From positions 1 to 64,000 of the forward strand of contig CACWPL010000010.1 in the NCBI GenBank assembly GCA_902762785.1: 64,000 bases of DNA. Direction: 5' to 3'. The notes under the pieces were generated by a model. That model saw nothing but the letters and a program-made list of their open reading frames with translations. It did no database searches and was not told the origin of the DNA. How positions within the stretch are numbered: the stretch's first letter is position 1; every line of letters begins with the position of its first letter. This document shows positions 54,976 through 63,396 of the stretch, piece after piece. Position numbers and translations under genes: made by a program. Source of the DNA: an uncultured Ruminococcus sp. GTDB taxonomy: Bacteria > Bacillota > Clostridia > Oscillospirales > Ruminococcaceae.

Positions 54976-55416
54976 ATGGGTACGATCAGGCCGGCGGCGC
55001 CGGAGGATATGACGCGGATCGCGGAGATCGAGATCTTCAACTACCGCCTTTATTTCTACCCGATCTTCCGCGAGGACGCCTACTATTTCGGCGAGCTCCA
55101 GGTGCCGTCCCTTGCCGCGGGATATGCCGCCAGGGCCGCGCAGTTCTTCGTCTATGACGACGGCGTCGTGAAGGGCTTCGTCTGTGTGGACGGCGACGAG
55201 ATCATGAAGCTCTTCGTGGAGCCCGTCCTGCACAGCCAGGGCATCGGGGCGGCGCTGCTGGCGTTCGCCGTGGAGACCTGCCATGCCGATCGTCTTTGGG
55301 CACTTGAGAAGAACACGCGCGCGATCGCTTTCTATGAACGCCACGGCTTTCGTGTCACGTCCGACCGCAGGCTGGAGGAGGACACGGACGAATACCTCGT
55401 GCGCCTCGTGCGCTGA
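54976..55416 (+). CDS. GNAT family N-acetyltransferase
   Basis: A 146-residue GNAT fold: IRPAAPEDMTRIAEIE, the strand VKGFVCVDGDEIMKLFVEP, the acetyl-CoA loop HSQGIGAALLAFA (Q/RxxGxG/A pattern), and the C-terminal ALEKNTRAIAFYERHGF. The acceptor substrate is unknown. ATG 54976 follows AGGAGGTG. The next gene follows after 21 bases. Confidence 0.92.
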   Translation: MGTIRPAAPEDMTRIAEIEIFNYRLYFYPIFREDAYYFGELQVPSLAAGYAARAAQFFVYDDGVVKGFVCVDGDEIMKLFVEPVLHSQGIGAALLAFAVETCHADRLWALEKNTRAIAFYERHGFRVTSDRRLEEDTDEYLVRLVR

Positions 55417-55437
55417 CGCTGCCAGGGAGGTGAGCAC

Positions 55438-56331
55438 ATGCACGACATCTGGAACCCTTGGCACGGGTGCATCAAAAAGAGCGAGGGCTGCGACAATTGC
55501 TATATGTACTTCCTCGACCGCCTGCGTGGGAAGGACGGCGCGGCCATCTTCCGCACGAAGGCCGGCTTTCACTACCCCCTTCAAAAGGACCGGCACGGGG
55601 AGTATAAGGTCAAGAGCGGCGAGATGCTGCGCGTCTGCATGACGTCCGACTTCTTCCTCGCCGAGGCCGACCCCTGGCGCGACGAGGCATGGGAGATCAT
55701 GCGCATGCGCAGCGACGTCATCTTTTTCCTGCTGACGAAGCGCCCCGAGCGTGTGGCCGACCACCTGCCCGAGGACTGGGGCAGCGGCTGGGACAACATC
55801 TTCTTCAACGTCACCTGCGAGGACCAGCGCCGCGCGGACGAGCGTCTGCCGCTCCTCATGGAGCTGCCGTTCAAGCACAAGGGCGTGATGTGCGCGCCGT
55901 TCATCGGCCCGGTCACGATGCGGCCGTATCTCGAGACCGGCCAGATCGAGCGCGTCCTCTGCGACGGCGAGAATTATGACGGCGCCCGCCCGTGTCATTA
56001 CGAATGGGTCAAGTCCCTCCGGGACGAGTGCGCCGACAACGACGTGACCTTCGTCTTCTGCGGCACGGGACGGCGCTTCGTCAAGGACCGCAGGCTCTAC
56101 TGCATCGAGGGGAGCCGCCTCCAGAGCGAGCAGGCCTACAAGTCCGGCCTGACCTACATCGGCAAGCCCATGCAGTTCGACCTGACCGACAGCTTCGGCT
56201 GGCCGATCCCAGAGGAGGAGCTGTATGTGCCGCAGTTCCGGGAAAAATGCACCACCTGTGCCATGCATCCCATCTGCAACGGATGCACGAACTGCGGCCG
56301 CTGTTCTGAGGACCGCGACCCCATCGACTGA
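55438..56331 (+). CDS. DUF5131 (Gp37/Gp68-like) protein with Cys-rich tail
   Basis: A 297-residue protein beginning DIWNPWHGCIKKSEGCDNCY, the DUF5131 start, with three early Cys (C-x6-C-x2-C). The body has MTSDFFLAEADPWR, TKRPERVADHLP and NVTCEDQRRADERLP. The tail (about 270-290) is rich in Cys: KCTTCAMHPICNGCTNCGRC. The cysteines suggest a metal or Fe-S centre. The family is found in phages and bacteria; the function is not known. GGGAGGTGAG precedes the ATG. Confidence 0.88.
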   Translation: MHDIWNPWHGCIKKSEGCDNCYMYFLDRLRGKDGAAIFRTKAGFHYPLQKDRHGEYKVKSGEMLRVCMTSDFFLAEADPWRDEAWEIMRMRSDVIFFLLTKRPERVADHLPEDWGSGWDNIFFNVTCEDQRRADERLPLLMELPFKHKGVMCAPFIGPVTMRPYLETGQIERVLCDGENYDGARPCHYEWVKSLRDECADNDVTFVFCGTGRRFVKDRRLYCIEGSRLQSEQAYKSGLTYIGKPMQFDLTDSFGWPIPEEELYVPQFREKCTTCAMHPICNGCTNCGRCSEDRDPID

Positions 56332-56349
56332 TACAGAAAGGAAACGACC

Positions 56350-57006
56350 ATGCTAGTACATTTTTACGAGATCCGCGGATGCACCTGCAACAATGTGGAC
56401 GACCGCCCCGTCATCGTGGCGCCGAACGGCACGCCGGCGGTGTATCTCCAGCACTACCACTTCACCCGCCTTGCAGACGGGCGCTGGGTGCATTATCTGA
56501 GCAATGAGGAGTATGCCCACATCATGACCGGCTATCCCGACCATGACGTGACCTTCGCCTATGCGCCGGGCGCGTCCGTAGGCGGCGTGGGGATCCCGCC
56601 GACGCCGACATACACGTCCCCTGGGACCCCCGTGATCGAGGATGAGGAGGAGAAGCGCGCCGGGAATCGCCTCGCGGCCATCGGCTTCATTTTGCTGGGA
56701 CTGAGCTTCGTGCTGCCTACCGTCATGGGTGGGGTCATGTACGGCCTCACCTCGACCATCGACGATGGGAGCGGCTCGCCGGCCGTCAGCGCCCTGCTCA
56801 TGGTCATGGAGCTCCTGTGCAGTGGCGCGGGACTGGCGTCCTTCATCATCATGATCGTCACACGGATCCGCTATCCGAAGAACACAGCCGGTAAGGTGCT
56901 GATGTGGTTCTTCATCATCGGCGCGATCCTGCTCGCGATCGCGACGGTCCTGCTCATCATCGCGTGCGCGTCCTGCCTCAACGAGCTGAAGAACTGTCCG
57001 GGATGA
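56350..57006 (+). CDS. Small membrane protein, unrecognised
   Basis: A 218-residue protein with a cytosolic N-terminal domain (about 1-80, with YEIRGCTCNNVDDRPVIVAP), a Pro/Thr stretch, then three or four membrane helices (about 110-210). No family recognised. AAAGGAAAC precedes the ATG, 18 bases after the DUF5131 gene. Its stop overlaps the next start (ATGA). Confidence 0.65.
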   Translation: MLVHFYEIRGCTCNNVDDRPVIVAPNGTPAVYLQHYHFTRLADGRWVHYLSNEEYAHIMTGYPDHDVTFAYAPGASVGGVGIPPTPTYTSPGTPVIEDEEEKRAGNRLAAIGFILLGLSFVLPTVMGGVMYGLTSTIDDGSGSPAVSALLMVMELLCSGAGLASFIIMIVTRIRYPKNTAGKVLMWFFIIGAILLAIATVLLIIACASCLNELKNCPG

Positions 57007-57710
57007 TGCCGACCATCGACATCCGCGATACCCACGCCTACCCGATCATGATCCTGCTCTCGTTCGCGGCCGGACTGCTCGCGCAGTACATCCTCGGGCG
57101 ACAGCGCGGTGTGACACGGCAGACGGCCGGGCTCACGGCGCTCGCGTGCTTCCTGTTCCCGTGCGCGGGGGCGCTGCTCCTGACGTGGATCACGTCCGGG
57201 GGACGCAGCTTCGGCTTTTCGTCCCTTGGCGGACTGGTGGGGATGTATGTCGGCGGTGCGGTCGTCGCCGCGGCTGCACGGCTCCCGCAGTCGCTCACGG
57301 CAAGGGACATCACCCTCGTCCTCCCGCTGATGTACAGCATCTCGAAGGTCGGCTGCCTGCTGGCCGGATGCTGCGCCGGCCGCCCGTGGGACGGCATCCT
57401 CTCCGTCACCTACCTGACAGAGGAGGGGACACGCACCGTCCTCGCCGTGCCGCTCCTGGAGACGATCTGCTTTTTGATGATCTTCCTGCTCGGGATGTGG
57501 ATGCATGCGAGGGGATGGCGCTATGCCGTGCATATCGTGTTCATCCTCGCGATGCTGACGAAATGCGGCCTGGACTTCGCGCGCGCGTCCCATGAGGGGC
57601 AGCTCCTCTCGCTGACGCAGATCCTGTGCCTGGTGCTCATGCTGGCCGATGGCGCAGTGCTCGTGTGGCGTCAGATCCAAAGGCGGAGGATGCCGCCGTT
57701 CCCACTGTGA
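57003..57710 (+). CDS. Prolipoprotein diacylglyceryl transferase-like membrane protein
   Basis: A 235-residue protein with about seven membrane helices. The segment SISKVGCLLAGCCAGRPWDG recalls the Lgt family, in which a similar Gly/Cys/Arg segment lies in the active centre. Other Lgt signature residues are not evident, so it may be a paralogue rather than the true Lgt. It overlaps the previous gene by four bases. ATG 57003 or 57006 could start it. Confidence 0.65.
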   Translation: MMPTIDIRDTHAYPIMILLSFAAGLLAQYILGRQRGVTRQTAGLTALACFLFPCAGALLLTWITSGGRSFGFSSLGGLVGMYVGGAVVAAAARLPQSLTARDITLVLPLMYSISKVGCLLAGCCAGRPWDGILSVTYLTEEGTRTVLAVPLLETICFLMIFLLGMWMHARGWRYAVHIVFILAMLTKCGLDFARASHEGQLLSLTQILCLVLMLADGAVLVWRQIQRRRMPPFPL

Positions 57711-57776
57711 GACGGCCATCTCACGACGTATCTTTGATAAAATATCCCATATATGACACATTTGACGAGAGCGCCC

Positions 57777-57805
57777 TTGCACGATGACGTGCGGTGTGGT
57801 ATACT
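57777..57805 (+). promoter_or_regulatory. Sigma-A promoter of the 57856 gene
   Basis: TTGCAC (57777-57782), 17 bases, TATACT (57800-57805) with extended TGG. Confidence 0.8.
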
Positions 57806-57855
57806 AAGGATGTAAGCTGCGAAGACCGTTCTCTCTGCAAAAGGAGGCATGTCCT

Positions 57856-58617
57856 ATGTCCAAGCGCACGAAGATTCGCCGCGACACGCCCACCGAGACC
57901 GCCACCCTGCGTTCGAGCGACATGAAGGGCGAGCGCATCGTCAAGTCCTTCCTGCTCCGCCACTACTACCCGCGCCGGCAGGCGTCGGGCGCCTACACGT
58001 CCTATGAGGACATCGCTGACCTTGACCGCCAGATCGCCGGGGAGGACACGATCGTACAGCTTCCGAACGGCACCGCGCGCATCATCGACGAGAAGTGCGC
58101 GCTCCACTACATCAACGACGATCTGCCGACCTTCGCCTTCGAGGTGCAGTACCGCAACAGGGCAGGCGAGCTGGCCGACGGCTGGTTCCTTGACGACGCG
58201 CTCTCCACGCAGGAGTACGACGTCATGTGGATCACCTGCCGCCCCAAGGCGATCGGCGGCGAGCCCCTGACTGGCAAAGCCTATGCCAAGACCCTCCGCG
58301 AGGAGGACATCACCGAGATCCGCCTCATGCAGCTCGACCGCCAGCGGCTCCTTGGTGCCGTCAAGAGGGCGTGCGGCTGCACGGGCGACCTGCGGACGTT
58401 CCTCATGCCGCACATCACCGCCCTTCGTGAGGAGGGCGAGCGGATGAGAACGAAGCGGTGGCGCTATGTGGGGCACGTGAAGCTCCTGTACACGCCGTAT
58501 CTGAAGGAGCAGCCGATCAACCTGGTGCTCGGCCGCGACACGATCCTCCATCGGAGCTGCACCGCCGAATGGCTGGTAAAGCCGGAGGGCGTGTGGCCCT
58601 ACGCCGCTGTAAGATGA
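57856..58617 (+). CDS. Hypothetical protein, possible PD-(D/E)XK nuclease-like fold
   Basis: A 253-residue protein, basic at the N terminus. The middle reads RIIDEKCALHYINDDLPTFA (about 75-94), then FEVQYRNRAG and ADGWFLDDALSTQEYDVMWI. An acidic residue, then EK, then a hydrophobic strand resembles the PD-(D/E)XK pattern (Asp...Glu-x-Lys is not exact). Similar stand-alone hypothetical proteins occur in Clostridia, as far as I recall. No restriction or toxin partner is near. AAAAGGAGG precedes the ATG. Confidence 0.55.
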   Translation: MSKRTKIRRDTPTETATLRSSDMKGERIVKSFLLRHYYPRRQASGAYTSYEDIADLDRQIAGEDTIVQLPNGTARIIDEKCALHYINDDLPTFAFEVQYRNRAGELADGWFLDDALSTQEYDVMWITCRPKAIGGEPLTGKAYAKTLREEDITEIRLMQLDRQRLLGAVKRACGCTGDLRTFLMPHITALREEGERMRTKRWRYVGHVKLLYTPYLKEQPINLVLGRDTILHRSCTAEWLVKPEGVWPYAAVR

Positions 58618-58623
58618 ACGAAA

Positions 58624-58656
58624 ACGCCCTGACCTCGCGTCAGGGCGTCGTTTTTT
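58624..58656 (+). terminator. Terminator of the 57856 gene
   Basis: ACGCCCTGAC / GTCAGGGCGT is a perfect 10-base-pair stem with a five-base loop, then CG and six Ts. Confidence 0.87.
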
Positions 58657-58663
58657 GGGGGGG

Positions 58664-59596
58664 TCACTCCTCACCGAAGAGCGGGGTCGAGAAGTAGCGC
58701 TCGGCTGTGTCGGGGAGGATGGTCACGACCGTCTTGCCGGGGCCGAGCTTCTCGGCGAGGACGAGCGCGGCAGCGACGTTCGTGCCGCTCGAGATGCCGC
58801 ACATGATGCCCTCCTCGGTGGCGAGGCGCTTGGCGGTCTCGATGGCGTCGTGGTCGGTGACGATGTGGATGTGGTCATAGATCTCGCGGTTCAGGATCGG
58901 CGGGATGATGCCGTCACCGATGCCCATTTGCAGGTGCGTGCCGACGGTGCCGCCGGCGAGGATCGCGGCGTGCTCCGGCTCGACCGCCCAAATCTCCATG
59001 CTCGGGTTCTGGGACTTGAGGGTCTCGCCGATGCCGGTGATGGTGCCGCCGGTGCCGATGCCGGAGCAGAAGCCGTCGATGGGGCAGGCGGTCTGCTCGA
59101 GGATCTCGAGGGCGGTGTAATACTTGTGTGCGCCGATGTTGTTGATATTGGCGAACTGCTGGGGGACGAAGACGTTCGGGTCCTTCGCGGCCATCTCGAG
59201 GGCAGTGTCGAGGCAGGTCTGGATGCACTTGCCGATGTCGCCGTCGTCATGGATGAGGATGACCTCGGCGCCGTAGTGGCGCACGAGCTTGCGGCGCTCC
59301 TCGCTGACGGAATCGGGCATGATGATGATGGTCTTATACCCCCGGACAGCGCCCACGAGCGCAAGGCCGATGCCCTGGTTGCCGCTGGTCGGCTCGACGA
59401 TGATGGTGTCGGGCCCGATCCTGCCCTCCTTCTCGGCGGCGCGGATCATGTTGTAGGCGGTGCGCGTCTTGATGGAGCCGCCGACGTTCAGTCCCTCGAA
59501 CTTGACGAGGATCTGGGCGTTCCCGGGCTTGTTCATGCGCCCGAGCCGGATCATGGGCGTGTGCCCCATGGCATCGAGTATCGTATCATAGATCAT
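58664..59596 (-). CDS. cysK: Cysteine synthase A
   Basis: A 310-residue PLP enzyme that joins O-acetylserine and sulfide to cysteine. Visible: PLP lysine in GGSIKTRTA (about 43), substrate loop PTSGNQGIGLA, phosphate-binding GIGTGGTITG, and GISSGTN with the PLP-ring residue. The usual KDR after the PLP Lys is KTR here, a small change. AAAGGAG lies 11 bases before the ATG. Own promoter; the adjacent YgiQ gene diverges. Confidence 0.94.
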   Translation of the reverse strand: MIYDTILDAMGHTPMIRLGRMNKPGNAQILVKFEGLNVGGSIKTRTAYNMIRAAEKEGRIGPDTIIVEPTSGNQGIGLALVGAVRGYKTIIIMPDSVSEERRKLVRHYGAEVILIHDDGDIGKCIQTCLDTALEMAAKDPNVFVPQQFANINNIGAHKYYTALEILEQTACPIDGFCSGIGTGGTITGIGETLKSQNPSMEIWAVEPEHAAILAGGTVGTHLQMGIGDGIIPPILNREIYDHIHIVTDHDAIETAKRLATEEGIMCGISSGTNVAAALVLAEKLGPGKTVVTILPDTAERYFSTPLFGEE

Positions 59597-59632
59597 AGCT
59601 TGGTGATCTCCTTTAAGTTATAAATATAGTCT

Positions 59633-59661
59633 ATTATACCACATTTCGCCGGAAAAAGCAA
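59633..59661 (-). promoter_or_regulatory. Sigma-A promoter of cysK
   Basis: On the minus strand TTGCTT, 17 bases, TATAAT with extended TGG. Confidence 0.8.
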
Positions 59662-59699
59662 CTGTTATTTTGAAAGAGACGTGCGCTCGCGCGTGCCCC

Positions 59700-59728
59700 T
59701 TGCTTTTTCTGCAAGAATATGCTATCAT
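59700..59728 (+). promoter_or_regulatory. Sigma-A promoter of the YgiQ-like gene
   Basis: TTGCTT (59700-59705), 17 bases, TATCAT (59723-59728) with extended TGC. Confidence 0.75.
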
Positions 59729-59764
59729 TAAGAGAGAGACTACCAACAGAAAGGAGGCGGCCGC

Positions 59765-61708
59765 ATGTCTGGTTTCCTGCCCGTCACGCCCGAGGAGCTC
59801 CATGCGCAGGGCGTCGACCAGCCGGACTTCGTCTATCTGACCGGCGATGCCTATGTCGACCACCCCAGCTTCGGGGCGGCCATCATCTCCCGCATCCTCG
59901 AATCACAGGGCTACAGCGTCGCCATGCTCCCCCAGCCGGACTGGCGCTCTGACCGCGACTTCCTTCGCTTCGGACGGCCGCGGCTCGCGTTCCTCGTCAC
60001 CGGCGGCAACATCGACAGCATGGTCGCGCACTACACCGTCGCCAAGAAGCGCCGCAGCACCGATGCCTATTCTCCCGGCGACCGCGGCGGGATGCGTCCC
60101 GACCGCGCCGTCCTCGTCTACTGCCGCCGCCTGCGCGAGATCTTCGGGCCGGACGTCCCCATCCTCATCGGCGGACTGGAGGCGTCGCTGCGCCGTTTTG
60201 CACATTATGACTATTGGGACGACGCCGTCCGCCCGTCCATCCTCTATGAGAGCGGCGCGGACCTGCTCATGTTCGGCATGGGCGAGCACAGCATCGTCGA
60301 GATCTGCGGGCTCCTGCGTGACGGCGTGCCCGTCTCGGAGATCACGGAGGTGCGCGGGACGTGCTACCTCACCGCCCCTGAGCACACCCCCTACGGCGCG
60401 GCACAGTGCCCCTCCTTCGAGCAGGTCAGGGAGAGCAAGGAGGCCTACGCCAAGGCCTGCCGCATCCAGTACGACCAGCAGGACGAGATCTACGGCAAGC
60501 GCATCCTCCAGCGCCACGGCGACCGGATGCTCGTGCAGAACCCGCCCGCCCTCTCCCTGACACAGGAGGAGCTCGACGCCGTCTACGCGCTGCCCTTCAT
60601 GCGCACCTACCACCCCATGTACGAGCCGATGGGCGGCGTGTCCGCGATCAAGGAGGTACGCTTCTCCATCACGCACGACCGCGGATGCTTCGGATTCTGC
60701 AACTTCTGCTCCATCGCCCTCCACCAGGGGCGCCGCATCGTCGCACGCAGCGAGGCCAGCGTCCTCGCCGAGGCGAAGATGCTCACGCAGTACCCCGATT
60801 TCAAGGGCTACATCCACGACGTCGGCGGCCCCACTGCCAATTTCCGCCGTCCCTCCTGCGACAAGCAGCTCCAATATGGCCTCTGTAAGGGCAAGAAATG
60901 TCTCGCGCCGGAGCCGTGCAAGAACCTCATCGCCGACCATTCGGAATATCTCGCGCTCCTGCGCAAGCTGCGGGCGCTCCCGGGCGTCAAGCGCGTGTTC
61001 ATCCGCTCGGGCATCCGCTTCGACTATCTCCTCTGCGACCCGGACGAGAGCTTCTTCCGCGAGCTCGTCGAGCACCACATCAGCGGCCAGCTCAAGGTCG
61101 CCCCGGAGCATTGCTCGGATGCCGTCCTCGACAAGATGGGCAAGCCCCATTTTTCCACCTATAAGCGCTTTGCGAAGCGCTTCTACGAGCTGACGCGCAG
61201 CCTCGGCAAGGACCAGTATCTCGTGCCCTACCTCATGAGCAGCCACCCCGGCAGCACCATGAAGGACGCCATCGCGCTCGCGTGCTATCTGAAAAAAGAG
61301 GGCATCCATCCCGAGCAGGTGCAGGACTTCTACCCGACCCCCGGCACCATCTCCACCTGCATGTTCTGGACCGGCCTCGACCCCTACACGATGGAGCCCG
61401 TCCACGTCACGCGCTCGCCCAAGGAGAAGGCCGAGCAGCGTGCGCTCCTGCAATACTACAAGCCCGAGAACCACGCGCGGATCCGCGAGGCGCTGATTCG
61501 TGCCGGAAGGCGCGACCTGATCGGCAGCGGGCCGGACTGCCTCGTCCCCGCCGAGCCACATGCCGCGCACCGTCCCGCGGCAGGGAAGGGGGGCCGTCCC
61601 AACGACACGCGGAACGTCCGTCCGTCTGACAGGCGCGGTGGCCGCCCGTCTCCCAAGAATACCAAAAAAAGCCCCAAGGATGGCCGCTCCGGCCGCAAAA
61701 AGCACTGA
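59765..61708 (+). CDS. YgiQ family radical SAM protein
   Basis: A 647-residue radical SAM protein of the YgiQ (UPF0313) family. Order: N-terminal cobalamin-binding-like domain (about 10-250, VTGGNIDSMVAHYT, LIGGLEASLRRFAHYDYW), radical SAM core with CxxxCxxC at Cys308, Cys312 and Cys315, and a C-terminal region with QDFYPTPGTISTCM, followed by a very basic tail (about 590-647) of Arg/Lys/Gly. The reaction is unknown. AAAGGAGG precedes the ATG; the esterase gene follows after 12 bases. Confidence 0.93.
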   Translation: MSGFLPVTPEELHAQGVDQPDFVYLTGDAYVDHPSFGAAIISRILESQGYSVAMLPQPDWRSDRDFLRFGRPRLAFLVTGGNIDSMVAHYTVAKKRRSTDAYSPGDRGGMRPDRAVLVYCRRLREIFGPDVPILIGGLEASLRRFAHYDYWDDAVRPSILYESGADLLMFGMGEHSIVEICGLLRDGVPVSEITEVRGTCYLTAPEHTPYGAAQCPSFEQVRESKEAYAKACRIQYDQQDEIYGKRILQRHGDRMLVQNPPALSLTQEELDAVYALPFMRTYHPMYEPMGGVSAIKEVRFSITHDRGCFGFCNFCSIALHQGRRIVARSEASVLAEAKMLTQYPDFKGYIHDVGGPTANFRRPSCDKQLQYGLCKGKKCLAPEPCKNLIADHSEYLALLRKLRALPGVKRVFIRSGIRFDYLLCDPDESFFRELVEHHISGQLKVAPEHCSDAVLDKMGKPHFSTYKRFAKRFYELTRSLGKDQYLVPYLMSSHPGSTMKDAIALACYLKKEGIHPEQVQDFYPTPGTISTCMFWTGLDPYTMEPVHVTRSPKEKAEQRALLQYYKPENHARIREALIRAGRRDLIGSGPDCLVPAEPHAAHRPAAGKGGRPNDTRNVRPSDRRGGRPSPKNTKKSPKDGRSGRKKH

Positions 61709-61720
61709 GGAGGTGTCCCT

Positions 61721-62572
61721 ATGTCTGAGGTAAGCTACCAGATCCGCGCGCAGTTCACCGCCGCGGACGACGCGCGCGATGCCGGCCTGACCAGCCCCGC
61801 CGACATCGTCCGCTTCGACGACATCCAATACGGCCCCGATCCCGTTTGGAACGTCCTTGATGTGTACCGTCCCGCGGGGGCGGCGGGCGCGCTCCCGGTG
61901 CTCGTGAGCTTCCACGGCGGCGCGTGGGTCTACGGCGACAAGGAGCGCTACCAGTATTTCTGCATGGCCCTCGCACAGCAGGGCTTCGCGGTCGTGAACT
62001 TCACCTACCGCCTCGCGCCGGAGTTCCAGTTCCCGGCGCCGCTCGAGGACGCGAATGCCGTCTTTCAGTGGATCGGCGAGCATGCCGCGCAGTACGGCCT
62101 CGACACCGACCGCATCTTCGCGACCGGCGACTCGGCCGGTGCCACGGGCATCGCGCTCTACGCGTGCCTGATTCATAATGCGGCGTATGCGGCGCGGGTC
62201 GGCATCGTGCCGCCGTCGTGGCTCCGTTTCCGTGCGCTCGGGCTCTGCTGCGGGCTCTACACTCGCGATGTCCCGCTCGACTCGCTCCCGGACTTCGCCC
62301 CCACCGAGGAACAGGCCGCCTGCCTCGAGGTCACGTCCTTCGTGACGCCCGGCTTCCCGCCGTGCTTCGTGATGACGTCGAACGGCGACTTCCTCCGCGA
62401 GGAGCCGAAGTCCCTCCTGCCCGTGCTCGACCGCTGCGGGGCGCCGTATGCGTATCAGATGTATGGAGACGACGCACACCCGCTCTTCCATGTCTTCCAC
62501 TGTGACGTCCGCAGCGAGGACGGCCGGACCGCGCGGGAGGACATGTGCGCCTTCTTCCGGCAGTATCTATGA
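61721..62572 (+). CDS. Alpha/beta hydrolase, HSL/carboxylesterase-like
   Basis: A 283-residue esterase with the oxyanion motif HGGAW (about 67-71) and the nucleophile elbow GDSAGA with Ser138; Asp in the SNGDFL region and His in HVFHCD complete a triad. The motif places it with hormone-sensitive-lipase type carboxylesterases. Substrates may include acetylated sugars, but this is a guess from the fibre-degrading context. GAGGAGGTG precedes the ATG. Stop overlaps the next start. Confidence 0.9.
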   Translation: MSEVSYQIRAQFTAADDARDAGLTSPADIVRFDDIQYGPDPVWNVLDVYRPAGAAGALPVLVSFHGGAWVYGDKERYQYFCMALAQQGFAVVNFTYRLAPEFQFPAPLEDANAVFQWIGEHAAQYGLDTDRIFATGDSAGATGIALYACLIHNAAYAARVGIVPPSWLRFRALGLCCGLYTRDVPLDSLPDFAPTEEQAACLEVTSFVTPGFPPCFVMTSNGDFLREEPKSLLPVLDRCGAPYAYQMYGDDAHPLFHVFHCDVRSEDGRTAREDMCAFFRQYL

Positions 62573-62775
62573 GCAGCATCACGTTCATCGGCATCGCAGG
62601 AATGGCCATCCTGCTGGTGATCTGGGTGCTCGTGCGGCGCCTCACGCAGCGCTCGCCCAAGGTCTCCCGCCGTCTTTCTCTGTGGGACGCGGTGTTTTTG
62701 GTCGTCATGGGCGCTGCCGTCGTCGTGCTCTTCTGCCTGTTCATCAAAAAGGCCGTGACTTGGACGCCATACTGA
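62569..62775 (+). CDS. Small two-helix membrane protein
   Basis: A 68-residue protein with two membrane helices (about 5-23 and 41-60) and a basic loop RRLTQRSPKVSRR between. It overlaps the esterase gene by four bases (ATGA), so it is translated with it. Function unknown. Confidence 0.65.
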   Translation: MSSITFIGIAGMAILLVIWVLVRRLTQRSPKVSRRLSLWDAVFLVVMGAAVVVLFCLFIKKAVTWTPY

Positions 62776-62792
62776 TCCTGTCTACACGAAAA

Positions 62793-62820
62793 TGCCCCCG
62801 TGGTCTCCCGCGGGGGCTTC
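62793..62820. terminator. Terminator after the small membrane protein gene
   Basis: GCCCCCG / CGGGGGC forms a stem around a ten-base loop between convergent genes. The T run is poor on the plus strand. Confidence 0.65.
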
Positions 62821-62837
62821 GTATCGTCCAAAAAACG

Positions 62838-63395
62838 TCACGCGAACGGATGCAGCACCAAAAACAGCACCCCGCCCGCGATGCACAGGATCCCTAGGAC
62901 CGCCGGCATCCAGAGCGAGAAGAGCTGCGGGAGCGGTGCATAGCGCTCCACGAACGCACGCTTCGGCTTGGCCGGGTCGTAGAAGACCGGCACCTCCTTG
63001 CCCACGGGATAGCGCGCCTCGAGCACCTCCTCCGTTGCCTTGCCGTCGCCCTTTTGGTGGATGTAGCGGGGCAGCGCGCCGTCGACCGTGAGGTTCGTGC
63101 CGCTCTTGATGAGCTGGTCGATGGTGACGCCCGGGGCGGTGATGCTGGCCGTCACGGTCGTCACGCCGCCGAAGCGCGGGCCGGTGACGGTGTAGTCCGT
63201 GCCGTCCACCGTGTACGTCACGACGGGCAGATGGAAGTCGTCATAGGTGACGGAGGAGCGCCCTGTGACGCGCCCGACCGTCTGCGACGTGCAGATCTTC
63301 GGCTTTTGCGCGGCGCGGTAGCCGACCAGATATGCCACGAGCAGGCAGACCGCCCCCAGCAGGAGGAACGGCACGGCACAGAGCACGTTCACCAT
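62838..63395 (-). CDS. DUF3592-like membrane protein
   Basis: A 185-residue protein with a membrane helix at each end (about 5-27 and 160-182) and an outside beta domain with HLPVVTYTVDGTDYTVTGP and VGKEVPVFYDPAKPKRAFV, the DUF3592 pattern. Function unknown. It begins one base after the stop of the solute-binding protein gene, with a poor ribosome site, so it may depend on read-through translation. Confidence 0.78.
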   Translation of the reverse strand: MVNVLCAVPFLLLGAVCLLVAYLVGYRAAQKPKICTSQTVGRVTGRSSVTYDDFHLPVVTYTVDGTDYTVTGPRFGGVTTVTASITAPGVTIDQLIKSGTNLTVDGALPRYIHQKGDGKATEEVLEARYPVGKEVPVFYDPAKPKRAFVERYAPLPQLFSLWMPAVLGILCIAGGVLFLVLHPFA

Positions 63396-63396
63396 C

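Noticed and set aside
59903-62500. An 865-codon minus-strand frame opposite the YgiQ and esterase genes
   Set aside because: Antisense shadow; both plus-strand genes have complete family motifs.
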